The notes under the pieces: model-generated
Told to the model about the DNA's origin: nothing
The model's input: the letters and a program-made list of their open reading frames with translations, nothing else
Database searches by the model: none
NCBI GenBank assembly: GCA_029964075.1
Contig: CM057150.1
Location: 5,985,126-6,049,125, forward strand
Origin: Patiria pectinifera
Taxonomy: Eukaryota; Echinodermata; Asteroidea; Valvatida; Asterinidae
Length of the DNA: 64,000 nucleotides
Direction: 5' to 3'
Part shown: piece after piece, positions 1-13,800 of the stretch
How positions within the stretch are numbered: position 1 is the first letter of the stretch
Layout: the number at the start of each line of letters is the position of its first letter
Position numbers and translations under genes: made by a program

Positions 1-419
1 AGGTATTACGTCGCTTAATGACAAACCATTGTCATTTTGTTTTCTTAATAATGCATTTTTCAACCACTCTTTGTTTTGTTCTCTTGTAAGAGAACACGAC
101 ATATTACGAGGCGTTATACTGCAATTGTCCAAAATCAAACGGTAGTTTAAGGACATCTTTGCACAATTTGGTGAGACTGTACCTTTCGGTTGGAAAAACA
201 ATCAGCTGCTGAAAAATTCAGATAAGATTATGTTGTGCATTTTCCATTTTTTCCCCTTTTTTTGTGTGGATGGTACTGACCCGATGTTTGGTTATTTGGT
301 ACAGGTATACTTTGTTTAAGTAGGATAATGTAATTTACGTTATTCTAAGTAATTTACAAGTATTCTTCCTTCATTATTTCTCATCAAATACGATCTTAAG
401 TTTTTCCTCACTCGTTCAT

Positions 420-856
420 ACAGGGTGATGCGAAAAAAACGCAACCCAAATGGCAGGCCCAATTTGAATGAAATTTTGCCTGTAGCACTTCAATGCGCTT
501 TCTTTTAGTACAAGAATTATTCAAATTACTCATGTACTTTCAAAGTAACGGAATTGTGAACACAAACACCGTTGTAAAGTTCTCCCTACAGATCACAAAA
601 AAGGTAAGTGTTAATTCTTTCACCAAAAAACGAAAACAATTCACATGCATCCCTATGAGACTTGTATTCGATGTGCTTAAAGAGCACTTACTTTTGTGTG
701 TGATCCGTGGACAGAACTTTAAAACGGTGTTTGAATGATTTGAATAATTCTTGTACTCAAAGAAAGCTTAATCTTAGATTTTGAAAGTGCAGGTAAAACT
801 TCATTCAAAAATTGGTCCAGCCATTTTGGTTTCGTTGTTTTTTTACTCGCCCTGTA
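420..856. mobile_element. mariner-type MITE, copy 1
   Basis: Ends CAGGGTGA and TCGCCCTG with TA on each side. Same family as copies at 26535, 46536 and 54502. The interior is itself palindromic (TTTCTTTTAGTACAAGAAT and its complement). It lies past the gene 1 stop. Confidence 0.75.
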
Positions 857-1668
857 GATAAACATAACTATTAACAAGTACATATTGAGGGAATATCACA
901 TTTTGTTAAATAAATTAACATAACCTACAATGACTATAAGCCATCAATTTGTTAAATCGAAATTCTTCTCGTTTGTCGTGCTATTTACAATTAATACACT
1001 TTAATTCACAGTCTGTGCGACGCGTCCGGACACTTGGAAAGTAAATTCCCTCTACGGGAGATGTGCGGTGGAATCACATGTCGGTCACACGTCGGCAATA
1101 GATCAGTCGAAAGTCTAACAGAAAATGAATTACAGAGAATGAATTATAAGCAATTCTGTGCTACAGTATATCTTCTAACCTGACTTGTTATTAAATGTCT
1201 TGTGAAGACCTATGGTAGCTTGATATAACTTTGGATGACTTGATCTACATATTTACAAATCTTGGTTTTGACTTTGGAAGGACGATCAATACCGTGCAAC
1301 ACTAAATATCTACGCAGTCTGAGCTGCCAGAGTACGTGTAGTCGTAAAGGTGCTCATCAAAGTCCAGGACCAAGTAATTCTGTAAGGAAACAGAAAGGGC
1401 AAAGATCTTTGTAAACAGCCTTTCAAATTTGGCTGAAACAGAGAGGCAAATAATGGGAAGATTTTGCAACGTCCACTGGTGTGCACTCTAAAGCCATTGA
1501 TGCTCCACAGTAATGGGAGACTTCAGGGAACCGTGGTGGCGGCAAGTACACCAGTACATTCCTATTGTTTGCGTCATTTTGAACATACGAACATTAGCTT
1601 AAACGTAAGGCAAACAAATGAAAAGAACCGTGTTGTTTGCTTCCGACAAGCATCTCAAAGATTTTAGT
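857..1668. other. gene 1 3' flank, no gene seen
   Basis: AT-rich sequence after the RTK stop, likely including the 3' UTR. The best poly(A)-like hexamer is ATTAAA on the minus strand at 1000-1005, a weak candidate. Confidence 0.4.
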
Positions 1669-1843
1669 TTAGTGCACTGAGTTCTCTGTATCAGGAAAAG
1701 CAGACAATAATCTAGGAAAACGAAGTCCAAAAGCGTCTCTTACTCTGGATTCGATGAGAATTGCCTCCAGTCTGTTTCTCAGATTCTCAAAGGTTGGCCG
1801 GCTGGCCGGGTTCTCTCTCCAGCAATCGATCATCATGTCGTAC
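1669..1843 (-). CDS. RTK exon 16: end of kinase and tail
   Basis: Encodes [20 protein letters not shown], the C-terminal kinase signature with the invariant Arg, then a tail of about 35 residues ending at TAA (1669-1671). No obvious tyrosine docking site lies in the tail. Confidence 0.94.
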
Positions 1844-4800
1844 CTGTGAAGAAAACAAAACAGATTAGCCAACTAAAGGATTTAGTACCCAAATAGCAAT
1901 ACTGTATTGAATTGACTTGACTACGTCTGGCAGTAACCCGCGCCTCAATATATGGGTCAATGATGAAGTCGCTTTTACGCGCATGAAGTGATAGCCGGCC
2001 CACAGTCAAGCAACTCAGACGCGGCCCTAGCCACTCTTGAAATCCTAATGGACAAACGAGGGCGCCGTTTAGGCAACCAATGAGAACGCGCGTAGAAAAC
2101 ATCACTTTAGTTCACGGAGTAACGGGCACCGTTTCCGAGAACTTTTTAAACTCGTCAAATTTGTCCCGAAATCCGAATCAAATTTGAACTGATCCTTTCC
2201 GGGTCAAAACGACCCTTTTTTGGGTCAAAATCGCACTTTGTTTCTAGGTCAAAATGACAATTTTCTGGGTCAAAATGACACTTTTCGGGTCAAAATGACA
2301 CTTTTCCCAAAGGTTCCGAGTCAAAATGGTATAGAAATAAGGCTTGCCAGATTTCCGGCCCAAAAGGGTACGGAATATTTGCCAGGTGTCATTGTGATCC
2401 GGCAGTGTTTTGTTTTTATCCTAAAAACTATCATGTCAAATATAGCCCAGATTCAGAGCCAAACTTGACCCGGACTTTTTAGAGTGCGTTTATGAGACGG
2501 TACATGTGCATGACGCCATGAGATTAAGTCCCGAAGCCAACAAGCTGGCTCATAGTTTGCACTCGTTGTCGACATTAAGCACATCATATTCTTCAATTTA
2601 TTGATAATGATAAAGAGACATACACGTCTCCACTGCAGTGGTCTGGTCTAGGCATTCTATAGCCCCTCTGCAGTTCCTTGATGAGTTTCTTGGAAGACAT
2701 GCCCGGAAAAGGATACGATCCTGCAGTCGAGAAAAAAAAACCCAAATATGTCAAAATAAGTATTAAAGAAAGGTAGGCCAACAAATATTGTTTGCACCCG
2801 TAAACAGTGATATCCAATAGGGCCTACTAATACACAAGCCCTGAAACCATTCTCTACATTAATATTTACACAGAGGACGCGATTATCTCAAAATGTGCAA
2901 ATTATAGGTAATCCATCATGCACATTGTTTCAGTGTGCACATAACTTTTGGCACTGGAGGGCGCTCTAGATAGACAGCGCCCTCTTTACAGTCAATTATT
3001 ATGAAAAGGTTTATTCGAGTGTATTACCGATAGTTACAATTTCCCACATAAGCACTGCGAAGGACCAGACGTCGCTCTGAATGGTGTACACGTTGTCAAG
3101 TAAAGATTCCAGGGCCATCCATCGGATTGGAACACGACCCTGAGAGAACAAAAACAAAACTTGAAATAAACTCCGATAATGTTAATGTAGTGTTAACAGA
3201 ATTAATAATACAGGAGTCTTATAGCGCACGTATCTACCAACAATTAGGTACTCAAGGCGCTGGAAATTATGTCTATTTATTAAATAGCAGGTAAATGAAG
3301 TGTATGAGAAATATGAGATATATTATTTAGCACCTTATAAGGAATAAAAGGTGCTGCGGCGCATATTGCAGCCACTGCCAGAAACACCGGGGCAAACCCC
3401 TTCTCTTAGCGATAGGTGTAACTGGGTTCTTAATAAACGTGCATTACACAACACACGGGACCTAGGGCTTAACGTCCCATCCGAAGGACGAAGCAATAAT
3501 GGTAAAGTGCCTTGCAAGAGCACAAGCACCATGTTCCGACGGTCAGGATTCGAACCCATGTACCATGGCACACGGGTCAAACACCGTAACCATTGGACCA
3601 CAGCTGCACACTTCGTATGGGCTCTGTGCGCCAACAAAAGAGGGCGCCCTTTTACCTAGCAACGACGTCCCAAGGGCGGGACACATACATTTCGTTGGTT
3701 GACGTTCGCGCACCGTTCCTTGTGTGTGACGCACGTACACCAGGGGATTTGTACTATGTACACGCAGTGGCCGCGCTTCGTGGCAAAATATAGCAGTCAG
3801 GCAAGATGGCGTCGGTCGGTCACCCCCAATTGTACTAGGAATCAGGTTGGTGTAGCGGTACTTTCCCCGCCTTCCGCCGCTGTGACCCGGGTTCGAATCT
3901 CGCCTGGGTCAATATGTGGATTGGGTTTTCAGTCCCTACCTGATTCCGTGGGTTTTCCTCAGATTACTCTTCTGGGCTTTTCCTCCAACCTCTAAAACTG
4001 TAATTTCTTCACGTTGTCTTCTCTTTACTGGGACCCATGGGAGATCAGTGGATTCCACTGAATGGGCTACCCAGTTAAAATAATAAATAAATTAATAAAT
4101 AAATAAATAAATAAATTCTTTGCCAGTGAGGAGGCCTACTTGTGAACGGAGCGAATAATGAAAAATATAATGATCACAACAGGAAACAATAGGAACAATA
4201 GCAAAAACTGTGAGCGTTAATACATTTGAGCTTGGAAAACTCTGAGCGTGAACACAATTTGAGCGTGGAAAACTTAAAGAAAGTATCATATTGGTGTGCA
4301 TTTTCCTGCTTACATAGGCCTACCTGCGTCTTTCTTTGGTAGATTCCTCCATTGACGACATCACGGGCCAATCCAAAGTCAGATAATTTGCATACCCCGT
4401 CACGTGACAGGAGGATGTTACGGGCAGCAAGGTCGCGATGAATGCACTGTATTCAAAAACAAAAATCCCAAAGGAAAATAAACTTGTGTAAATCGGCTCC
4501 TTTATCATTCGTTACAGTTTTCACGAAGAGACAATTTTGGCAAAAATCAATATATTTCGAAATTCTTTTTTTGGGCCGAAATCGATTAAGTGTATTGCAA
4601 CGGACATCTTGGCGAATTTATTTTGTCAAAATCAGATGAAATCATTGAGATCATGAGAATCAATAAAGGGAACATTTCACCCAGTCGTATTTTCAGTTTT
4701 CACGAAGAGACAATTGTAGCAAAAATGCACGTTGTTCTATGGGGACAAAATAACGGGCGTGTGCGATTTTGAGTTTTCACGAAGAGACAATTTGTGCGTG

Positions 4801-7800
4801 TTTGGATAGCGGAGAGTTTGATTTTTCACGAAGAGACAATTGGATCATTGCAAATTTTCCCGGCAAACCAATCGCCTGTGGAATTTTGAGTTTTCACGAA
4901 GAGACAATTGACTATGAACGTTAATTGCTCTGCAATTAATTGGTCTATTGACTCACAATTGGTACGATGTGTAAGTGTGAGATTTCAGCTTACTATCGGT
5001 ATAAAAAATAATCAACATGTCCTATAAAAGTAGGCGAAATCTTCAGTTTAAAAAGGGTCCAACTTTAAAGTCGATTTTCTCAAAAAATATGTTTCAACGC
5101 CCCGTGGCCAAAATTGTCTCTTCGTGAAAACTCTGACGAATATTTCCGAACAAATAAAATACTTGATCAAGTTTCAAATTAAGCTTCGCGTATAAGTTTT
5201 CGATGTGCAATAAAACATTTTACGTGGCTTCGAAATGTCTTTTGACGACAAACAGGGCTTACTCTACGAAACAATTGCATTTACGCACACCATATAACGT
5301 CACGGGTCAAAGTTGTCCCGGAATTTTGGTTCTATTCGACCAAAAATCCAGGTTTTAAAATTTGACCTGACACAATTCCGAGTCACAATGACACCATCTG
5401 GGGTCTAATGACACTTCACTGGAGCATTTTGTTTGATCACCTTACCCAGAAATGTTGACAAATGTGTGATTTTGACCCAGATCAGTGTCATTTTGATCCT
5501 GAAAAGTTTGATGTTAAAAAGAACCCGGTTTCCGAAATCAGAACTGACCTGGCAATTTTTAGAGTGTTGTTTTTGATTTGTTTGTTTCAATACCAAACAA
5601 CTCAAGAGATGTAACTGTCACTCTGTTATCCCTTAGACCTTCAAAGAGTAATATCATACCATCATGGATGCCAGGTACGTCATGCCGTTAGCGATCTCGT
5701 ACGCGTATCGTATGAGGTCCGTAGGAGACATGGTGGTGCGGATGCTCGCTCGGTGCGTCTCCGCATCCTCCACGCGTTGCCGGCTGTTACGGAGATGTTG
5801 CAGGAGGTTTCCGTTCGGGAGGTACTCCATGATGATCAAAGGAGGATCTGAAAGGAAAGGCAAAACATGAATGGGGTTTCTTACGGTTGGTTGGTTATTT
5901 GTTTGTTTTGGGGTCGAGTTGATCTGATGTTTTTCCAGCTTTACAGGATTTACCTTCTCCGGTGCAACACCCGAAGAGCGTCACAATGTTTGGGTGAGGT
6001 TTCAGAATCTTCATGACGCCGAGTTCCTTCAGTAGGTCTTGGTGGTCATTCGAGGTGGCGTTTTCTTGAGAAAGGCGAAACAAAGGAAAACGTTCAAATT
6101 GGAATACTTGTAAGCTTAAAGTCTTTTTAAAGTCATAACAGTGAAAGGCTTAGGCCTAAATTATATTTTATTCAGTTTCTATACAAATCCGGGTACGTGA
6201 CTACTCATGGGGCTTTTCAGTCATAATGGAAGTAATGAGCCACATATGGACGAAGGCAGGTGATCGATATACACTCATGCGGCCCCCTTCAATGGAGATA
6301 CCATTGCGCGCGCCATTGTACAAAGCAACTGCCCCTTAACGGAGTATCTGAACAATAGCCAGCACAATGCTTTCGCCATTGAAGAGGGCCATTGAAAACG
6401 AAATCAGAACAATGACGTCCGTGGGCCGTCGTGATAGAACTGATAGCACGCCAGGATTGGTCTATTACTCAGACTATTCTTCTAACAATCAAGAATTTGC
6501 TGTTGGACTTACCCAAAGTGTCAATTCAGTATTATCCTTTTTGTGCACAGCAAAGAGGTATATCAGCTCAAAATTGTGCACGTTTCAATTAGACAAGCCA
6601 AGCCAGTACACTAGAAGACCCGGGTCAGAAATCGCCCCGAATCTGGATCTGATTTGAACGGACGCTTATTTGGGTTAGAAATCACAGACACTTTTCCGAT
6701 CCATTTGATCCACAAATTAAAGTGCCATTTAGAAACACAGTTAAAGGCTGTTTTGACCCAGAAGAGTGGCAGGACCAATCTGACTCCAATTCAGGGTCGA
6801 TTCTGACCCAGGATTGGCATTAGTCTATGTGTGACTCAACGCCAATTGCTGTAGTCAAAGAGTTGAGATTTCATTTCAGTTTCTTACCTTTCAGTGTTTT
6901 GATGGCGACCACGCTCCTGGCTCCCGTTCTCAGTATACCGTCAGCCTCGCCCCGAACGACCTTACCGAAAGACCCGGTGCCCAGGACAGTACCAAACACA
7001 AGCCTGTACCGTGCATACTCGAATTCACCCCGTAGAAGACCGGGGCCACAGGTCATGGGCATCACGTCATATTGCTGGGGGAAAACAGTCAGAATAATTA
7101 CAACTTCTTGAAACGTCTCTGAGAGAAGTCGGTCAAAGTAAAAGTGACTGTTGTGCATTAAATAGTCAATTTTTAGTTTAATGTAAAAAATAATTGAATA
7201 TTACGCCCGTCAATTTTTAGCTAGGTGATCCTTACCAAATTTGCACGGATGATACTCTATATAAAAAAAGCCCCCGCCCCGGTCAGATTTGACCCAGAAT
7301 ACGGATCGTATTTGGCTTTACATACTGTTTAAGGGTCAAAATGGCACTTTCCTGGTCAAATATCACTTCTCTGTATCATCTTCCGGATCATATTGACCAA
7401 GAAAAAGTGTTATTTTTACCCTGTAAATTATCGGGTCAACTGTGACCAAGAATCCGAGTCAAATCTAGCCTGGCACCCGATTTCACCAAACTCTTCGTAA
7501 CTTACGATGCATCGCAGCGCTGCGACGCGTCGTATCTCTACGATGCGTCGCAGCTGCAATGCGTCCTGCGATCCATTTCACTAAACACGTCGTAAGTGCG
7601 ACGCGTCGTAGGTGTATTTATAGCACAACTCGGTGACTGTTTTATGTCTTTAGTCAGCGTACAGTAAATAGTCGTCTGATATTCAACAAAGAGTCGTCGG
7701 ATCTCAGCTCGAAATTTGTTAAAACGTAAAAACAAAATGGCGGCCGTGCGATGCAATTTTGAAGAAAAACAAGCTCTCATTGGACTGTATAGCTACTTTG

Positions 7801-10800
7801 AAACTTCAACTCTAATATTCCGGTCTAATTCATAATTATTCAATGAATTTTCTATTTACAACTTTACACACATTGCCTCGGTATTATAATCTCGTTAATG
7901 TAATGTTTGTGGCATAAAACTGGCTTAGAAATGACTCTTCTTATTTTGCGATGACCACTAGACACGTCGTAACTTGCGACGTGTTTTAAGCCGTTGTCAA
8001 GGAACTTGCGACGCGTTCAACACATCGCAACTTTCGTGAAATGGAAGATACGACGCGTCGCGAGTTGCGACGTGTTACACGTCGTAACTCGAGTTGCGAC
8101 GCGTCGCAGCGCTTCGTGAAATCGGGTGCTGGACTCATTAGAGTGTTGGCTTCAAATTTGGTACAAAAGCGGCCAACTATGTTTGTTTTATGACACCACG
8201 CTTACCACGCAATCATTTCTCAACTGGAACAGCGAAGCGTCGCTGAATATTGAATTGGGTCGGTTCCGGCAGAGATGCTGCTCCTTCAATAAAACAACAA
8301 CAATAGACGAAAATATTTACACAGATTGTTTAGCCATGTATGGATTTGTGTAATTACATTACTGCACGAGAAGCGTCTGTAACACTTAACGCAGTTTCCA
8401 GAGAGCCAATTAAATACATGTGTAACACAACCAAATTAAAAACACGTTTATAGGCCTTCATTCGGAAACTGGTTTATTAGGTTGTGAAAAATTCAACACC
8501 GATTAGACCATTGGCGATAAATAAGAGTATTCCTATTTGCAGACGTATTGATATTCTTACCACTATATGCAGTTTGTACTTTCCACCCATTGTAAGGAAA
8601 ACGACATATCACGGACAAAGTCAGGTTGGACTTTAGCCCACCATCGTTAGTTAGATGCCATCACAATTTACTCTCAACGAGCTTAGCTGGAACGGCTGAC
8701 TAAAAATAAACAATCTTTTGGGTCTAGTGTCTTACCTCTGTCGGTCGATTCGTGTGCCATTTGAAAATCCGCAGAGATGTTACCAGAAAGATGAGCACCG
8801 CGCTGAGAAAGACAGCCACCAAAGCGCCGATGACGATGGCGAAGGGGGACGGCCCGTGAAAGCCCGACTCGAAGTCCGTCTCGGATGTGGTGTTGTCCGC
8901 GTCTGCGCTGTGCGGGAAGGTGTCGTTATGCGGCCAGAAACTGGACGTGGTGTGCGTCACATTGGGGTAGAAGGTAGTCATTCCTGGACCGGATGCGTCT
9001 ATACATGGAACAAAGTGACACTCCCATATGGAATAATGCATCGAACACAACTAAAACTGGAAGCCATTAACTTAGGAGGCACCGCTCCCATTTTGCACGC
9101 GTTCGGTAACGTAGGGCGCGCATGCGTGCATATTATATGCATTCTGGGAGCCCTATTGGTCGTAGGTGTATTGAGTGCGTGCGTACCAGCTGCACTCGAG
9201 CGTGGTATACAGCATTAGTATGGTGTTTGAATTGAGGTTGCCAGACAAATTCTTTGCAGTAAATTTCAATTTGACATCAAAGTTGCGAAGGCACCATGAG
9301 GGTGTTATTTCTATTATTCAGTTTTTAATCAAAAAAACAAACATTTTTATTTTTAATTTAATGAAGAGTTTAGTTATAGCCAAGCAATGTTTCATGTCAC
9401 TTAAACAAAAAAACATCAAGGGACGGTTCCTTATTATCAAAGAGAAGGAAATCAGACCTTGACTGATAGTTAATATACAACTTACAAAACATTTTGTCAA
9501 AGTACGGAATCATAAAGCAATGTTTGACTAACGTAAAATACTATCAACAGCATTGTCAAGTTAAAAGCATGAACGTGACAATTTTCCCAAAATAATTACA
9601 CAATGAAGTCATCACAGGACATCATAAGTCAAGGTAATCACAAGTCATCCCGACTCACAAGCTATTCTCATGAACTACTTCTTCCCTGTTACTTTAACTG
9701 TGATTTGCGATTTGAATTGTAATTTGACTTGCGATTTACAGTTTGCACAATTGTTTTAAGTGTTTGAACGCATTTGTCAACACTTTACATAATACCCACA
9801 TGGTTGTTGATGTTTGAGGCATGCTTAGGCATCTTACGAAAGCCTGTTAGCACATGGGGAGTCAGGTTGGCGTAGCGGTACTTTCCTCGCCTTGCACCGC
9901 TGTGACCCGGGTTCGAATCCGGCCTGGGCCAATATGTGGATTGGGTTTTCAGCCCCTGCCTGATTCCGTGGAATTTTCCCAGAATATTCTTCTGGGCTTT
10001 TCCTCCCACCTCTAAAACGGTAACTTCTTCTCATTGTCTTCTCTCCACAGGTTTCTTCAGGCTTGCGAGCTACAGTGCCTAGGGCGCTTTTGAGGAATCC
10101 TTGGTTTCATTACCAGAAATGATTATTATTAATAATAATAATAACATGTACATTTGAAAGTAAATAGAAATGACTAATGCGCATTGGTATCCAATCGTGG
10201 TAAATACACACTTTCTTTTCTATCCCTTTTTTATCAGCAACATTCTCAACCAAACTCCAAAATATAATTCTTGACTCGTTTACAATGTATTTATGATGCC
10301 AAAAACGGACTTTCATACTTTGAAAAAAAGTCTAACCATGACTAAGACTAAATACGGAGAAACAGTGGGTACACAAAGGGTGTAAAACAATTCTCAACTT
10401 TTAAGTGTATGACACTCGAAATCCTAGCCCCATAAATGTGGCCAAATTACTAGGCTATCTCATTAAATAAAGGCCACACTTAAAATGTAGAACTTTGTAA
10501 AATGGTGTTCACATTTACACTATATTTGTAGTTTATTTACGCTTTAGAAGCATACTCACCCTCTTTAATGCGATAAAAAAAAGAAGTTCGGCATTTTTTC
10601 ACACGTCTATTTCTTGTGTTATTTTGTCGGTTAGCATTAAGGTACTGATACGCAAACGTGTGCAAACGAAATTGGAAATTACACGAAAAATAGACGTCTG
10701 AGAAAGGCCGGACTTCTTTTCTATCGCTGTAAAGATGGTGAGTGTGCTTTAAAGCATAAATAAACAACAAATAAAGTCTTAATGTGAAAATAAAAAATTG

Positions 10801-13800
10801 CCAAAGCTCTACTTTTTTCGGGTGCATGTTCCAAGTGTGGCCTTTATTTACGGACACGAGGTAATCCAGTAATTGGCTACATTCGTGGGGCTATCAAACC
10901 CAAGAGCAACAAATATAATACTTACATTGTCTAAGCGTGGAGATCCCGATTACATCCGAGTAATTACCGTAGCCTACTGCGTTGCCAGCCGCTACCTTGA
11001 ACAGGTACTCCGTGTCTGGTTTCAGACCCGTTATGATGGTATTCTGGCCTGTGTATCAATGTGAACAGTAGAGCGTCAAATAATACCCTCCGGCATGTGG
11101 CTATAAATAGACGATCGAGTTGGCTGCCGGAACCAGACTCAAGTGATCATAAAATCATAGTGTACCACTTCCGGGTTCCTGACATGTTGTTTTGTCAGTG
11201 TTGGGGTTTGGCCGTAAACCTAGGGGGAACTTCCTTCAATTAAAAGGTACAACCATGGTACAACTCGTGCCAGGCACTAGCGATTGGGCAGGATATGTGT
11301 AATTGATTGAGGAGGAAGCACATCTCGTTGGCTACGGCTTGTTATGTTCTTCTGAGTTGGTTCACTAATTCGATGGAATGATGGCAAATTAATGACTTTC
11401 CACAAAATGGTATTTTAAGATCGGGCTGTAGATCAGGCTGCGGTGAATCAATAAAGTACGACGTTGGTCCAGGATTATATAAATAAAGCAGATAGCGGGT
11501 TACCAATATGGCGATGTATTAACCCTAAAAGGGCCGGGTTATTTTGACCATCTCTCAGCCGGGGGGGGGGCGGATTTCGCCCCCCGTAAGATCTCGGCCA
11601 TCGAGTGACGAAAAATTGTGAAACTCGGTACATACATAGAGCAACTCTTCATAAACATACCCAAGAAATTTCATGACTATAGGTCAAAGGGTTTGGGAAT
11701 TATGGCTAATTAATTATTATTCAGTTTTCACGGCGCCTAGCGCCGGAAAATTTTTCGCTTCGCGACAACCTGTGGTCCGATTTTTATTTTCGGTGTCAAA
11801 AGATGCGCAAGGCTTGCAGCTAAAAAGTCATAACAGCTCGGGTCGTGCAATTTTTTTTTAAAGGCTATCGCGGAAAAAGTCGGGGGGGGCGGATTCCGCC
11901 CCCGGCCCTTTTAGGGTTAAATGCTGGAGACTGGTTTGGGGCAAAATTTTGTATTATTGTCTAATCGAGAAAGGCTTATTGCCTAAAAAGTTCAAAGTAA
12001 ATGGGGCCCAGTACGCGCTCGACGTTAAAAAAAAAATCTGAATTCGGTGCTACAGAACATACACTGTAAAACTATGTTTTGAGATTAAACACATTTATAA
12101 ACACTGTATTGTACCCACTTTTTTTCTCAAAATTTCAATCTACGATATGTTTAGTTTTATGAATATCTTTCTTGTTTAGGTACAAGACAAAAGCATGTTA
12201 GAACCATCTAGTAGAAATTGCAATGTATATAAAAATGGCCCAATGAATACACACTTTTATCACTCTTTGTTTTATTGCGTCTTCGAAAAAAGGAACTTTA
12301 ACAAATACATTTGACTTTTGTGTAAGTTGTTATGGATGGCATTAACAGACTTTTGTAAAATGCAATAAATGTAAACATGTCTTAGACTAAAAATGTAAAC
12401 AAAAATGTGGGTACAAAAGTATTCAAACTATAAGCACCATTTTTACAAGAGTACAAGAGTCCTTACGAGTCAATCACGAGTCAATCACTCCTCGAGCCAA
12501 GCGACATCATCGAGTCAAGTGCTATTATCCAAAGACTTTCCTTTGTCATCGATCATGCGTCCCTCTTTAAACAGTAAAATGACTTGTGATTTGGCTTACG
12601 ATCGACTTGTGATTTCACTCATATGACTGCAAGACCTCTATTTCACCAAAACACAAATCATACAAAGTTAAAGCAAAAGTTATTTGATCATCTTTAATTT
12701 CGGAAACCAATAGCCTAAGGCCTTATTCTTAAGCGCATGAGGGCGCTGTAACAAAGCCTTTTGGGTTAAAAAAAAAGACGTAAATTCAAGGTAGTTGATC
12801 ACAGCGCCCTCATTTGACCTATACAAAACATCTGAGTGGACTTGATCCATTTCTTACCAATTGGAAATTCCACAACTTTCCATCGTAAGCCCAGCACGTT
12901 GGTTTGGCGGTAGCTGACTCGGTGGTCCGTCACGGCAAGGCCACCGTTGGTTTGCGGCGGATCTAGGAGCAGGATCACGGTGTCATGGGTAATAGCCCCA
13001 CCACGGACGTTGCCTGGAGCGCTGGGCGTGGCTAGATGAAGCAGAGGGAGGGAACGATAACAGACGATAGAATCAAGGGTAATTTGGTTTTCCTATCTGT
13101 TCATTAAACTACTTTCTAGTCTACTTTGAAGAGTTGAAGTCAGTTCAATCAGAAACCAAATCACAAGCTTGCACTCAAAAACGTTCCGGGTTAGAGTTAA
13201 CGATGATCCAGGTCAGATTTGATCTAATGTCTGCGTCGAATGACACTTTTCTTGGTCAAAAAGACAACTTTGTCAAGGTTGCGGGGTCAAATGATCAGGC
13301 GCGGTTCTAGGGGGGGAGGGGGGGCTAGGGGGGGGGGGCTGTAGCCCCCCAAAATTTTGTCTAGCCCCCCAAAATAAATTCCGTAACAAAAAATTGCATT
13401 AGCAAAAAGAAGGATTGTGATGTGTACATGCGAACGGTCTCCCCCTAAAGAAGAAATAGCCGTGACAAGGGTGCATTAGTTAATATAGTGTGAATGATTT
13501 TAGGATTTTATTGGCGCTCCCCAATGAAAATATGGCATGAACCCCCCCCCCCCCCCGCCCCCACCTATTGATTTTCGGAGGCCTAAGTGTCTGAAAAAAA
13601 TAACCGCCCAACATTTCAGCACGCCTCCCTGAAAAAATTCTGGATCCACCGTGCTAGCCCCCCCCTCCCCCCCAAAAAAATATTGGTTCTAGAACCGCGC
13701 TTGCAAATGATCCGGAAAATGATCCAGACAAGTGTCATTTTGACACCTGTCAAAACAGAGTCGCTTAAAACAGAGTCGCTTGACCCTGAAAATAAAGTAT

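Noticed and set aside
8718..9218. 166-codon plus-strand frame
   Set aside because: Antisense shadow of RTK exon 9.
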